From Massilia sp. CFBP 13721 (lineage in GTDB: Bacteria > Pseudomonadota > Gammaproteobacteria > Burkholderiales > Burkholderiaceae_D): a stretch of DNA of 64,000 nucleotides. The translations under genes were made by a program, and so were the position numbers. Below, piece by piece: positions 9,531 through 18,498 of this stretch. The stretch's first letter is position 1. Each line of letters starts with the position of its first letter. The stretch is taken from positions 62,001 to 126,000 of the forward strand of contig NZ_JACYUY010000011.1 of the NCBI RefSeq assembly GCF_014842025.1, in the 5' to 3' direction. Below the pieces are notes generated by a model that searched no databases, was not told the origin of the DNA, and worked only from the letters and a program-made list of their open reading frames with translations.

Positions 9531-9926
9531 TCAGTCCGCTTTCTCTGCCACGACGCCGCTGGGGTCGGTCGTGCCATCGTAATCGATGACGAGGGTGGCG
9601 CGCCCGGTCAGCGGAATGCGCTTTTCGTAGGAGAAGCTGATTTCCGGGCTGGCCCCCTCGCGGCTGATGACGAGGTCGCGGCCGCGGATGGCTTCGACGT
9701 CGTTAATTTGCGCAAACTTGTCGAAAGCCTCGCGCATCTCGGCGGGACTGCCGCCGGCCGCTTTGGCGCGCACCATGCCATCACGCGCGGCGCGGTACTC
9801 GAGGAAGGAGGGCACGATCTTGATGGCCAGCAGCGCAAAGAAGCCGAGTACCATCAACACCAGGATCAGTCCGGTGAGCGAGATGCCCGCCTGCCTGCCC
9901 GGCACAACCTGTTTATGCTCGCCCAT
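9531..9926 (-). CDS. DUF4845 membrane protein
   Basis: 131 residues with one N-terminal membrane helix (SLTGLILVLMVLGFFALLAIKIVP) followed by a periplasmic domain, reminiscent of pilin-like N-termini. DUF4845 proteins commonly sit between lepB and rnc in betaproteobacteria, as here; their role is unknown. ATG 9926 has a GGGGAG ribosome site. An upstream GTG at 9965, four bases after the lepB stop, would add 13 residues. The 113 bases between this gene and rnc hold only short imperfect repeats. Confidence 0.8.
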   Translation of the reverse strand: MGEHKQVVPGRQAGISLTGLILVLMVLGFFALLAIKIVPSFLEYRAARDGMVRAKAAGGSPAEMREAFDKFAQINDVEAIRGRDLVISREGASPEISFSYEKRIPLTGRATLVIDYDGTTDPSGVVAEKAD

Positions 9927-9968
9927 CTGCTCTCCCCGAGGTGAACCTGCCTTGTTGACCAACACGCC

Positions 9969-10880
9969 TTACTTGATGCCGCCGATGCGCTTCGGATCGC
10001 CGAAGTTCATCCACACCAGGAAGGCCTTGCCGACGATATTCTTATCGGGAACAAAACCCCAGTAACGGCTGTCCGCGCTGTTGTCGCGGTTGTCGCCCAT
10101 CATGAAGTAATTGCCTGCAGGGACAGTACAAGTAAATCGGTCGTAGGTGTACTCGCAGGCTTCGCGCAGCGGGAAGTTTTCCACGCTGTCGAGGTTGAAC
10201 GAACGCGCCGGTTCCGTGTTCAGGATGCGGTGCTCGCTGCCCGGCAGCTTTTCGATCAACTGCTTGTGATACACAGGCCGTTCGTCGTCCAGGTAATCGT
10301 CGAGCGCCGTGTACTGTACCGGCACGCCGTTGACGCTGAGGCGCTTGTTTTCGTAAGTGATCTTGTCACCAGGCACGCCGATGACGCGCTTGATGTAATC
10401 CTGGCTCATGTCCTTCGGATACTTGAAGACCATGACGTCACCGCGCTGCGGATCGTTGACCTCGATGATCTTCTTGTTCACGATCGGCAGGCGGATGCCG
10501 TAGGTGTACTTGTTCACCAAGATCAGGTCGCCCACCAGCAGGGTCGGCACCATCGAGCTCGACGGGATCTTGAACGGTTCCCACAGGAAGGAGCGCAGGA
10601 AGAACACCGCTGCGATTACGGGAAAGAAACTGCCCGAATACTCGACCCAGGTCGGCTGGCGCAGGTGCCCTGCTTCCAGCGCGGCGCGGTTGCCCTTGTT
10701 GTCGACCTTGATGCCGTCTGCGGTCAGCTTGGCCGCGCGCGCATCGTACTCGGCCAGGGCGGCATCGGCCGCGGCGCGGCGCTGCTTCGACAGGACAAAC
10801 ACGTCCCAAAACCAGATGACGCCCGTAACCACCATGAGCACGAACAGGATGAGCGCAAAATTCGCCAGGATTGGTTGCAT
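9969..10880 (-). CDS. lepB: Signal peptidase I
   Basis: Membrane endopeptidase removing signal peptides from Sec and Tat substrates with a Ser/Lys dyad. An N-terminal helix (residues 5-28) is followed by a basic/acidic cytosolic loop and a second helix (86-100). The catalytic Ser109 lies in SSSMVPTLLVGD and Lys164 in DYIKRVIGVPGD; the box MGDNRDNSADSR is near residue 265. At 303 residues it is normal for proteobacteria. It begins two bases after lepA. Confidence 0.96.
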   Translation of the reverse strand: MQPILANFALILFVLMVVTGVIWFWDVFVLSKQRRAAADAALAEYDARAAKLTADGIKVDNKGNRAALEAGHLRQPTWVEYSGSFFPVIAAVFFLRSFLWEPFKIPSSSMVPTLLVGDLILVNKYTYGIRLPIVNKKIIEVNDPQRGDVMVFKYPKDMSQDYIKRVIGVPGDKITYENKRLSVNGVPVQYTALDDYLDDERPVYHKQLIEKLPGSEHRILNTEPARSFNLDSVENFPLREACEYTYDRFTCTVPAGNYFMMGDNRDNSADSRYWGFVPDKNIVGKAFLVWMNFGDPKRIGGIK

Positions 10881-10882
10881 TG

Positions 10883-12676
10883 CTATTTATCTTCCACTTG
10901 AAGGATGGCAAGGAAGGCTTCTTGTGGAATCTCCACCGAACCGACCTGCTTCATGCGTTTCTTACCGGCTTTTTGTTTCTCAAGCAGTTTCTTTTTACGG
11001 CTAATGTCGCCGCCGTAGCACTTGGCCAGCACGTTCTTGCGCAGCGCCTTGACGTTTTCGCGCGAGATGATGGTCGCGCCGATGGCGGCCTGGATTGCCA
11101 CGTCGAACATCTGGCGCGGAATCAGTTCGCGCATCTTGGCCGCCACCTGGCGTCCGCGGTAGGGCGCATTCGCACGGTGCACGATGATCGCCAGCGCATC
11201 GACCTTCTCGCTGTTGATCAGCATGTCGACTTTGACGACGTCGGCCGAGCGGTTTTCCTTGAACTCGTAATCCATCGAGGCATAGCCGCGCGACGTCGAC
11301 TTCAGGCGATCGAAGAAGTCGAGCACGATTTCCGCCATCGGGATTTCGTAGTGCAGCTTGACCTGGCGGCCGTGGTAGGCCATGTCCATCTGGATGCCGC
11401 GCTTGCCGTTACAGAGCGTCATCACCGAGCCGACATACTCCTGCGGCATGTAGAGGTTGACGTCGACGATCGGCTCGCGCACTTCATTGATCTTCGACGG
11501 CTCCGGCATCTTCGAGGGGTTGTCGACGCGGATAATGGAACCGTCGCGCATCTCGACCTCATACACCACGGTCGGCGCGGTCGTAATCAGGTCCATGTCG
11601 AATTCGCGTTCCAGGCGTTCCTGCACGATCTCCATGTGCAGCAAGCCCAGGAAGCCGCAGCGGAAGCCGAAGCCCAGCGCCTGCGACACTTCCGGCTCGT
11701 ACATCAGGGCGGCGTCGTTGAGCTTCAGCTTTTCCAGCGAGTCGCGCAGCGCATCGTACTGGTTCGCTTCCACCGGGAACAGACCGGCGAACACCTGCGG
11801 CTGGACTTCCTTGAAGCCCGGCAGTGGCGCGGGCGCCGGACGGTTGGCCAGGGTCACGGTATCGCCCACCTTGGCGGCGGTCAGTTCCTTGATGCCGGCG
11901 ATGATGAAGCCGACCTGGCCAGCCTTCAGTTCCGGCAGCGAGACCGAGCGCGGCGTGAAGACGCCGATGTTTTCGACCAGGTTGACCGACTCGGTCGCCA
12001 TCAGGAGGATCTTGTCTTTCGGACGCAGCGTGCCGTTGACCACGCGCACCAGCATCACGACGCCGACGTACGGGTCGTACCAGGAGTCGACGATCAGCGC
12101 CTGCAGCGGCGCATCCGGATCGCCTTTTGGCGGCGGCACGCGCTTGATCAGGTCTTCCAGCACGTCTTCCACGCCCAGGCCGGTCTTGGCCGAGCAGGTG
12201 GTCGCTTCCGAGGCGTCGATGCCGATGACGTCTTCGATTTCCTTCTTGGCGTTGTCCGGGTCGGCGTGCGGCAAGTCGATCTTGTTCAGGATTGGCACCA
12301 CTTCCACGCCCAGGTCGAGCGCGGTGTAGCAGTTGGCGACCGTCTGCGCCTCGACGCCTTGCGAGGCGTCGACGACCAGCAGCGCGCCTTCGCAGGCCGA
12401 CAGCGAGCGCGAGACTTCATAGGAGAAGTCGACGTGGCCCGGGGTGTCGATCAGGTTCAGGTTGTAGACCTGGCCATCGCGCGCCTTGTATTGCAGGGCG
12501 GCGGTTTGCGCCTTGATGGTAATGCCGCGCTCGCGCTCCAGGTCCATCGAGTCGAGCACCTGCGCGTCCATTTCGCGGTCCGACAGGCCGCCGCACAGCT
12601 GGATGATGCGGTCGGCCAGGGTCGATTTGCCGTGGTCGATGTGGGCGATGATGGAGAAGTTACGTATGTTGTTCAT
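10883..12676 (-). CDS. lepA: Elongation factor 4 (LepA), ribosome-associated GTPase
   Basis: Translational GTPase active under ionic or temperature stress and in initiation or 30S biogenesis. Motifs are [13 protein letters not shown] (G1), ERGITI (G2), DTPGHVDF (G3) and NKID (G4). The C-terminal domain ends in [15 protein letters not shown] before a short tail. I chose ATG 12676 ([12 protein letters not shown]), which matches the family. A TTG two codons earlier is also open. Length of 597 residues is typical. Confidence 0.97.
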   Translation of the reverse strand: MNNIRNFSIIAHIDHGKSTLADRIIQLCGGLSDREMDAQVLDSMDLERERGITIKAQTAALQYKARDGQVYNLNLIDTPGHVDFSYEVSRSLSACEGALLVVDASQGVEAQTVANCYTALDLGVEVVPILNKIDLPHADPDNAKKEIEDVIGIDASEATTCSAKTGLGVEDVLEDLIKRVPPPKGDPDAPLQALIVDSWYDPYVGVVMLVRVVNGTLRPKDKILLMATESVNLVENIGVFTPRSVSLPELKAGQVGFIIAGIKELTAAKVGDTVTLANRPAPAPLPGFKEVQPQVFAGLFPVEANQYDALRDSLEKLKLNDAALMYEPEVSQALGFGFRCGFLGLLHMEIVQERLEREFDMDLITTAPTVVYEVEMRDGSIIRVDNPSKMPEPSKINEVREPIVDVNLYMPQEYVGSVMTLCNGKRGIQMDMAYHGRQVKLHYEIPMAEIVLDFFDRLKSTSRGYASMDYEFKENRSADVVKVDMLINSEKVDALAIIVHRANAPYRGRQVAAKMRELIPRQMFDVAIQAAIGATIISRENVKALRKNVLAKCYGGDISRKKKLLEKQKAGKKRMKQVGSVEIPQEAFLAILQVEDK

Positions 12677-12949
12677 TAACAAAGCTCAAAACCAAAAAGG
12701 GGCGAGGCCGCCGACACGGGGCCGGGCGGCGCCGCGAACTGCCCGCGCAATACGAAAAAGGCGCTTCGTGTGGGGCTGATCCTCCCCAGGCGAGCGCCCT
12801 ATTCAACGTGACAAGCCGGTATGCCAGGAACATAGGCTTTTTCAAACCAGGCATTTTACCGGATTTCAGGGTAGAAAGCCCGGAAATTGGGTGGGCGGAC
12901 CATCGAGGCGGCGGCAGACGTTGGATAACGGGCGCTATGCCCGACGAAT
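12677..12949. other. Intergenic region upstream of lepA, no gene seen
   Basis: This GC-rich stretch has no convincing ORF. A TAAAAT-like -10 for lepA can be read on the minus strand at 12853-12858, but without a good -35. A small GGGC/GCCC hairpin lies near 12930-12942, directly before the palindromic repeat at 12950. Confidence 0.5.
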
Positions 12950-13071
12950 GCAGGGTGGACGGCTATGCCGTCCACGCGTTCAACGATTGGTTGAACAGCC
13001 GTCGCGATTGTTCATCAGCCGGCTGAACGCGTGGACGGCGGAGCCGCCTCTCGTGGCCCGGTCCACCCTGC
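12950..13071. repeat. Palindromic intergenic repeat, copy A
   Basis: Outer arms GCAGGGTGGAC at the left and GTCCACCCTGC at the right enclose inner arms GCCGTCCACGCGTTCAAC and CTGAACGCGTGGACGGC. The layout matches the repeats at 24908-25331 and 39261-39497. Its right arm forms the end of the glutaredoxin-like reading frame. Confidence 0.75.
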
Positions 13072-13332
13072 GAGGTACTGGCGCACTGCCGCTTCGTCGA
13101 GGAAGTAGTGGCACAGCTCGGGCGCGTCGAGCCGGCCGTAGAGCACCGGCACCAGCTCGTCGAAGCGCTCGACCAGGGCCGGGTCGGCGTCGACGTCGAT
13201 GACGTCGACTTCGAACGGTTGCCCCGCCGGCGCCAGTGCCTGCAAGGCCGCCAGCATGTCCTCGCACAGGTGGCAGTAACTGCGCGAGTAGAGAGTGAAC
13301 TGCGAAGCGAACTGCGGGGTTAGCTGGCTCAC
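13015..13332 (-). CDS. Glutaredoxin-like thioredoxin-fold protein
   Basis: 105 residues. The thioredoxin-fold start LYSRSYCHLCEDML contains a CxxC pair (YCHLC), followed by VDVIDVDADPALVERFDELVPVL with the expected strand and cis-Pro position. It resembles the short DUF836/glutaredoxin proteins often found beside degP and lepA in betaproteobacteria. It starts with GTG overlapping the degP stop (GTGA, 13329-13332). Its last ~18 residues (from about TGPREAAPP) are encoded inside the palindromic repeat, so the native C-terminus was probably shorter. Confidence 0.8.
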   Translation of the reverse strand: MSQLTPQFASQFTLYSRSYCHLCEDMLAALQALAPAGQPFEVDVIDVDADPALVERFDELVPVLYGRLDAPELCHYFLDEAAVRQYLAGWTGPREAAPPSTRSAG

Positions 13333-14780
13333 TTCGCAGGCTTGATGACGAGGTACTGGGTGACGTTCTCGCGCCGCACCAGCACTGCCACGCTCTTCTT
13401 CGGATCGAGCCTGGTCGCCAGGGCGTTGAACTGGGTCGCGTCCTTGATCTCGACGTTATTCATCTGCAGGATCACGTCGCCCGCACGCACGCCGGCCGTG
13501 GCCGCCCTGCCCTCGGAGGCGTCGACCACGACGCCACCCTCGATCTTGAGGGTGCGGCGCTGTTCGGGGCTGAGGTTCGACACGTTCAGGCCGAGCACGT
13601 TCGGCGCGGCGCCCGGCGCCGGCTTGTTCGGCGTCGGCTTGGCGGCGGCGGCCTTGTCCTCTTCCAGCGCGACGATCGTGACCGGCACGTCAAGCTGGGC
13701 GCCGCGGCGCCAGACGGTGACGCTGGCGCGGGTGCCGATCTTGGCGGCGCCGACCAGGCGCGGCAGGTCGCGCGTCGTCTCGATCGGCTGGCCATTGAAT
13801 TTCAGGATGATGTCGCCGACCTTGATGCCGCCCTTCTCGGCCGGGCCGCCCACCTCGACCATCGACACTTCGGCGCCGCGCGCCTTGCCCAGGCCCAGCG
13901 ATTCTGCGACGTCGCGCGTGACTTCGCTGATCTGCACGCCCAGGCGCCCACGGGTCACGCGGCCGGTTTTCTTGAGCTGGTCGGCCACGCGCATGACTTC
14001 GTCGATCGGCACTGCGAACGAAATGCCGTTGTAGGCGCCGGAGAGCGTGGCGATCTGCGAATTGATACCGATGACTTCGCCACGCATGTTGATCAGCGGG
14101 CCGCCCGAATTGCCGGGGTTGACGGCGACGTCGCTTTGAATGAGCGGCAGGTATTCGCCGGTGTCGCGCGACTTGGCCGAGATGATGCCGGCGGTGACCG
14201 TGTTGTCGAGGTTAAAGGGCGAGCCGATCGCGATCACCCATTCGCCGACACGGATCTTGCTCGAGTCCCCCGTACGCAGGTACGGCAGGTTACTTGCGCT
14301 CACTTTCAGCAGGGCGACGTCGGAACGGCGGTCTGCGCCGAGCACCTTGGCCTTGAATTCGCGGCGGTCGGTCAGCGTGACCGTCACTTCATCCGCGCCC
14401 TCGACCACGTGGGCATTCGTCAGTACATAGCCATCGTCGGAAATGATGAAGCCGGAACCGACCCCGCGCTGCACTTCCTGCTCTTCCTGCTGCGGTTGCG
14501 GCGAGCGGCGGCGCGGAATCGGCTGGCCGAAGAAGCGGCGCAGGAATTCCTGCATCTCTTCTTCGCCCGGCCCGCCCTGCCCCAGGCGCACGCGCTCGGT
14601 GGTGCGAATGTTGACCACCGCCGGACCCGCCTTGTCGATCAAATCGGAAAAGTCGGGCAGGCCCGTCACCACCGGCGTCGGGACTGGCGCGGCGGCGTGC
14701 GCCAGCGGCGAAAAGGACAGGCCAGCGCCCGTCAACAGCAGGGCCGACAGGAATGCGCTGGCAATTGTTTTGCTTGTCAT
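13329..14780 (-). CDS. degP: Periplasmic serine protease/chaperone, DegP/MucD family
   Basis: HtrA-type protease degrading misfolded envelope proteins. A signal peptide (residues 1-30, ending LAHAA) is followed by a trypsin-like domain with His124 (TNAHVV), Asp154 (RRSDVALL) and Ser225 (NPGNSGGPL), then two PDZ domains (around 270-365 and 395-483). 483 residues, normal for MucD. It lies downstream of rpoE-rseA, the usual sigma-E context, but rseB is missing between rseA and degP. Confidence 0.94.
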   Translation of the reverse strand: MTSKTIASAFLSALLLTGAGLSFSPLAHAAAPVPTPVVTGLPDFSDLIDKAGPAVVNIRTTERVRLGQGGPGEEEMQEFLRRFFGQPIPRRRSPQPQQEEQEVQRGVGSGFIISDDGYVLTNAHVVEGADEVTVTLTDRREFKAKVLGADRRSDVALLKVSASNLPYLRTGDSSKIRVGEWVIAIGSPFNLDNTVTAGIISAKSRDTGEYLPLIQSDVAVNPGNSGGPLINMRGEVIGINSQIATLSGAYNGISFAVPIDEVMRVADQLKKTGRVTRGRLGVQISEVTRDVAESLGLGKARGAEVSMVEVGGPAEKGGIKVGDIILKFNGQPIETTRDLPRLVGAAKIGTRASVTVWRRGAQLDVPVTIVALEEDKAAAAKPTPNKPAPGAAPNVLGLNVSNLSPEQRRTLKIEGGVVVDASEGRAATAGVRAGDVILQMNNVEIKDATQFNALATRLDPKKSVAVLVRRENVTQYLVIKPAK

Positions 14781-15127
14781 GAGAGTCAGGAAGTGAGGAC
14801 GGGATTGACGTTATGGTAAGCCAAAACCCGGCGTCTTGTCGCGCATGCGGATGAGGGACGTTTCAGGGACGGCAGGCGGGCGCCGTGCAGGCAACCGGGG
14901 TTGCAATGAACCAGGGAGTGACCGAAAAAACGGCTGGCGGCCGGCGTCCTGAGCGCGGTATTTGCGACGAGCAATGGAAGCTTGATGCGGCGCAGTGTGG
15001 CGCGATGCTGTACACGCATGAGCGACAGGCCGTGCAATGTCACGCCTGTGCAAGCAGCCGGCGCCAGGAAACCTTGCTGCGCCGACAACCGGGACTGGCG
15101 CGCGCGGGGCGCGGCGCCGATCCCGCC
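14781..15127. other. 347-bp gap between rseA and degP, no recognisable gene
   Basis: This is where rseB/mucB and the rest of rseA would be expected. All three minus-strand frames were read. The frame continuous with rseA beyond its TGA gives about 100 residues with no membrane-helix pattern or RseA/RseB likeness. The +1 frame is open but Arg/Pro-rich, typical of a shadow. No remnant could be identified. Confidence 0.5.
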
Positions 15128-15427
15128 TCAGGTGGAAGACGTTGACGCCGCCAGCGCGGCCGGCTTCATGTGGTCGATCTCGAGCGCCGGACGGCGCGCG
15201 TGCAGCGGCTCCTCGGCCAGGCGCGCACTCAGGCGCGCCGCGAAGCCAGGCGAGAGGTCGGCAGACTCTCCCGTGCGCAGCACGTCGCCGATCAGGTGGT
15301 ACACTTCCCACGCTGCTATTCCATCGGCCGTGCGCAGGGCTGCGCAGGCCAGCTCGTGGTCGTCCTTCGGCAACGCGTCGTCGCTCAGGGCGCAAATACG
15401 TTCGCGGTTTTTTTTGTTCGTGTCCAT
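15128..15427 (-). CDS. rseA: Short sigma-E negative regulator, RseA N-terminal domain only
   Basis: 99 residues starting MDTNKKNRERICALSDDALP, the RseA/MucA N-terminal anti-sigma domain (LSDDELP...A..A...W..YHLIGDVLR). Full-length RseA is about 190-215 residues, with a membrane helix and a periplasmic domain cut by DegS/RseP. Here the frame stops (TGA 15128-15130) soon after the cytosolic domain and no hydrophobic segment is present. It follows rpoE by 105 bases. It may be a soluble anti-sigma or a decayed gene. Confidence 0.75.
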   Translation of the reverse strand: MDTNKKNRERICALSDDALPKDDHELACAALRTADGIAAWEVYHLIGDVLRTGESADLSPGFAARLSARLAEEPLHARRPALEIDHMKPAALAASTSST

Positions 15428-15532
15428 CAGTCGTTCCAGTAGCAATGTGATCCAAATAAATGTCCAGGTATCAGGGAACCTGGATTAACCCGTTGCCCCA
15501 GATTCGCTGGGGCGCCGGTTATGCAATCATCG

Positions 15533-16135
15533 CTACCGACGTTTGTCAGCCGGAAAATCGAGCAAAGGCTTCAATTTTTCGGCGATGACTTCGCGCGCAC
15601 GAAATATCCTGCTGCGCACGGTGCCAATGGGACACGCCATCACTTCGGAGATTTCCTCGTAGCTCAAACCCTCAATTTCGCGCAGGACAATCGCGGTCCG
15701 CAATTCCAGCGGTAGCGCTTCCATTGCTGCATTCACCGTATAAGCGATCTGCTTGCTCGCCAACATCGACTCCGGCGTGTTTATGTCGCGCAAGCTGTCC
15801 GCATCGTCAAACCCTTCGGCACGTTCCGAATCTGCCTCGGTCGAGGTCGGTGCGCGCCTGCCCTGTGTAACCAGATAATTCTTCGCCGTATTGATGCCTA
15901 TGCGATATAGCCAAGTATAAAACGCAGACTCCCCGCGAAAGTGGCGCAAGGCCCGAAAAGCCTTAATAAACGTTTCTTGCACCACATCTTCAGCTTCCGC
16001 CGGGTCGTGCACGAGGCGCGACACCAGGCGCATCAGCCGGCGCTGATACTTCGCCACCAACAAGTCGAACGCCTGCCGGTCGCCGGCCTGGACGCGTTCG
16101 ACCAGCAGTTGATCACCTTCGCGTTCTGTTGTCAC
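15533..16135 (-). CDS. rpoE: RNA polymerase sigma-E factor (RpoE/AlgU, ECF type)
   Basis: 200-residue ECF sigma factor. Region 2 (FDLLVAKYQRRLMRLVSRLV..PAEAEDVVQETFIKAFRAL..F) and region 4 (LPLELRTAIVLREIEGLSYEEISEVMACPIGTVRSRI) are complete and of the RpoE/AlgU subtype. It governs the envelope-stress regulon together with the adjacent rseA and degP. A sigma-E-like promoter lies directly upstream, suggesting autoregulation. Confidence 0.96.
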   Translation of the reverse strand: MTTEREGDQLLVERVQAGDRQAFDLLVAKYQRRLMRLVSRLVHDPAEAEDVVQETFIKAFRALRHFRGESAFYTWLYRIGINTAKNYLVTQGRRAPTSTEADSERAEGFDDADSLRDINTPESMLASKQIAYTVNAAMEALPLELRTAIVLREIEGLSYEEISEVMACPIGTVRSRIFRAREVIAEKLKPLLDFPADKRR

Positions 16136-16170
16136 TGACCGTGCCCCATGAACAGCGGCCGCTCCCTACG

Positions 16171-16197
16171 TAAGAGTTGGCCTGCTGCAATAAGTTC
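16171..16197 (-). promoter_or_regulatory. Candidate sigma-E autoregulatory promoter of rpoE
   Basis: On the minus strand: GAACTT (-35, 16192-16197), 16 bases, TCTTA (-10, 16171-16175). This compares with the RpoE/AlgU consensus GAACTT-N16-TCnnA. The predicted start is about 30 bases before the rpoE ATG. The -35 overlaps the stop of the YgfX-like gene. Confidence 0.55.
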
Positions 16198-16684
16198 AAA
16201 GTATTTCAGTTGTCGGTGCCGTACGTTCATGGCACCGAGACAAGGTGCCGATTGCAACGCGCAACGCCCGGTATTCTGCCGGCGCCAGGCTGTCGCGCAG
16301 GACCGGCAAAACATGCCTGGTCCCATCCGCATCGGCCAGGTGCAGGAGTAGCAGCGAGGGCCAGATGAGTGTTGCGGGCAACAGCGTAACGGCGGTTCCT
16401 GTGGACGCCAGCGCATCGGCTCCCATCTCCTGTTGTACCGTCAGGTGCATGGCGCCGGTTCCAGATACATCAATCCGGTGCGTCTTTGTCGCGCCTGCCC
16501 ATCCGCGCAGGGAACAGAGTGCTGTGAGCAGGAAAAAGGCTGCACAAAACGGCGCGCCGGCGACGCGTTCGGGCAACAAGATGCCGACGGCAAATGCCGC
16601 GCACAGCTGCGCCAGCGCGAACAGCAGCAAGGCTGTGCGCAAGCGGCGTGACGGCGCAATACGTGCGGACACGGCAAGGGACAC
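16196..16684 (-). CDS. YgfX/CptA-like small membrane protein (putative)
   Basis: 162 residues with two adjacent N-terminal membrane helices (around residues 15-34 and 42-60), then a soluble part with a WPSLLLLHLADADGTRH strand and a final LAPAEYRALRVAIG helix. This layout resembles YgfX (CptA), a small inner-membrane protein named as a toxin in E. coli. The likeness is to the pattern, not to an invariant motif. It lies between fabF and rpoE. The start is GTG 16684 with no strong ribosome site; GTG 16672 is an alternative. Confidence 0.6.
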   Translation of the reverse strand: MSLAVSARIAPSRRLRTALLLFALAQLCAAFAVGILLPERVAGAPFCAAFFLLTALCSLRGWAGATKTHRIDVSGTGAMHLTVQQEMGADALASTGTAVTLLPATLIWPSLLLLHLADADGTRHVLPVLRDSLAPAEYRALRVAIGTLSRCHERTAPTTEIL

Positions 16685-16792
16685 GGCAAGGAAAGGAAAG
16701 TAAAACGGAACGCCTGCCGCGCGCGGGATGCGGCAGGGTCAGGCGCCCGATCCGTTAGACAGGACCGGGCGCAGCAGGTTCACACGTCGTGC

Positions 16793-18040
16793 TTAAACTT
16801 TGGCAAAAACGAGGGTACCGTTGGTGCCACCGAAACCGAACGAGTTTTTCACAGCGTAATCGATCTGCATCTCGCGGGCGGTGTTCGCCACGAAGTCGAG
16901 ATCGCACTGCGGATCCTGGTTGAACAGGTTGATCGTCGGCGGCGAAACCTGGTTGTGGATCGCCAGCACGGTGAACACCGACTCGAGGCCGCCGGCGCCG
17001 CCCAGCAAGTGGCCGGTCATCGACTTGGTCGAATTGACCACCAGCTTGCCGGCATGGTCGCCGAAGGTGCGCTTGATGCCCTGTACTTCGGCGAGGTCGC
17101 CCAGCGGCGTCGAGGTACCGTGTGCATTGACGTAATGCACCTGGTCGGCGTTGATGCCGGCATTGCTCATGGCCGAGACCATGCAGCGGCTCGCGCCACT
17201 GCCGTCTTCCATCGGCGCCGTGATGTGGTTCGCATCGGCGCTCATGCCGAAGCCCAGCAGCTCGGCGTAGATCTTCGCGCCGCGCGCCTTGGCGTGCTCG
17301 TACTCTTCCAGCACCATGACACCGGCGCCCTCGCCCAGCACGAAGCCGTCGCGGTCGCGGTCCCAGGGACGCGAAGCCGTGGCCGGATCTTCGTTGCGCG
17401 ACGACAGCGCGCGTGCCGAGGCGAAACCGCCCAGGCCCAGCGGCGAGATGGTCGACTCGGCACCGCCGGCGATCATCACGTCGGCGTCGCCGTATTCGAT
17501 CAGGCGGCCAGCCGCGCCGATGCAATGCAGGCCGGTGGTGCAGGCCGTGACGATGGCGAGGTTCGGACCGCGCAGGCCGTATTTGATCGAGAGGTCGCCC
17601 GAGATCATGTTGATGATCGACGCCGGCACGAAGAACGGCGAAATGCGGCGCGGGCCGCGCTTGTCGTACTCGTCCTTCTGCTCTTCGATCCGCGGCAAGC
17701 CGCCGATACCCGAACCGACAATCACGCCGATGCGGTCGGCGTTTTCTTCAGTGACTTCGAGACCCGAATCCTGCAGGGCCTGGATGCCGGCCGCCATGCC
17801 GAAATGGATAAACGTATCCATGTTGCGGGCTTCCTTGGCGGGGATGTAATCCTCGATATTGAAGCCTTTGACTTCGCCCGCAAAGCGGGTCGAAAACGGC
17901 GTGGCATCGAACCTGGTGATGTTGGCAATGCCCGACTTGCCGGCCAGTGCCGCGTCCCACGCTTCGGCAATCGAATTGCCGATAGGTGAAATGCAGCCCA
18001 GGCCGGTAATGACGACGCGGCGGTTGCGTGAACGGCTCAA
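16793..18040 (-). CDS. fabF: 3-oxoacyl-[ACP] synthase II
   Basis: Elongating condensing enzyme KAS II. Catalytic Cys167 lies in [10 protein letters not shown]; the two histidines are in [11 protein letters not shown] and [25 protein letters not shown] is near the C-terminus. 415 residues, normal. The start is TTG 18040 with a GGGAG ribosome site five to six bases upstream; a TTG start is unusual here and may tune expression below that of acpP, which lies 37 bases upstream. A GC-rich hairpin (16713-16737) without a T-run lies between this gene and the YgfX-like gene. Confidence 0.97.
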   Translation of the reverse strand: MSRSRNRRVVITGLGCISPIGNSIAEAWDAALAGKSGIANITRFDATPFSTRFAGEVKGFNIEDYIPAKEARNMDTFIHFGMAAGIQALQDSGLEVTEENADRIGVIVGSGIGGLPRIEEQKDEYDKRGPRRISPFFVPASIINMISGDLSIKYGLRGPNLAIVTACTTGLHCIGAAGRLIEYGDADVMIAGGAESTISPLGLGGFASARALSSRNEDPATASRPWDRDRDGFVLGEGAGVMVLEEYEHAKARGAKIYAELLGFGMSADANHITAPMEDGSGASRCMVSAMSNAGINADQVHYVNAHGTSTPLGDLAEVQGIKRTFGDHAGKLVVNSTKSMTGHLLGGAGGLESVFTVLAIHNQVSPPTINLFNQDPQCDLDFVANTAREMQIDYAVKNSFGFGGTNGTLVFAKV

Positions 18041-18077
18041 GCGATTCTCCCGAAAAACTAAAACAGCTTAGGCCCGC

Positions 18078-18317
18078 TTAGGCCTTAACGTGCGCAGTTG
18101 CGTAGTCGATCGCCTGCTTGACGGTGGTGATCTTCTCAGCCTGCTCGTCAGGGATTTCCATTTCGAACTCGTCTTCCAGGGCCATCACCAGTTCAACGGT
18201 GTCCAGGGAATCTGCGCCGAGGTCGTCAACGAACGAGGACTCGATTTTGATGTCGGCTTCTGCAACACCCAGTTGCTCAGCGACGATTTTTTTAACGCGT
18301 TGTTCGATATCCGACAT
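18078..18317 (-). CDS. acpP: Acyl carrier protein
   Basis: 79-residue acidic helix bundle carrying growing acyl chains. The phosphopantetheine site is Ser37 in [12 protein letters not shown], modified by AcpS, which is encoded at 5369-5773. It lies between fabG and fabF in the standard fab order. The 181-bp gap to fabG suggests its own promoter, as expected for so abundant a protein, though no clear -35/-10 pair could be fixed. Confidence 0.98.
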   Translation of the reverse strand: MSDIEQRVKKIVAEQLGVAEADIKIESSFVDDLGADSLDTVELVMALEDEFEMEIPDEQAEKITTVKQAIDYATAHVKA

Positions 18318-18498
18318 GTTATGGCTCCATTAGGTATGTGTTGCGGAAAGTGCGCGCATTTTATCAGGTTTGCGCGCTGAAAAACTATTTTCGGCGTCTG
18401 CCGCTAATTCAGCAGGAACGCCTGCTAAAAGATGAGATTCTGCCGCGATTCATTATGGCGCATTTCAATCGTACGCCCCGCGCGGCTAGAATCGGACA

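Noticed and set aside
10871-12679. Long plus-strand open frame opposite lepA
   Set aside because: It mirrors the lepA codons on the other strand and has no recognisable domain; LepA motifs are complete on the minus strand.
14786-15088. Frame continuous with rseA after its stop, considered as the missing RseA C-terminus
   Set aside because: No membrane helix, no RseA-like periplasmic segment; simple read-through would not rebuild the known protein.
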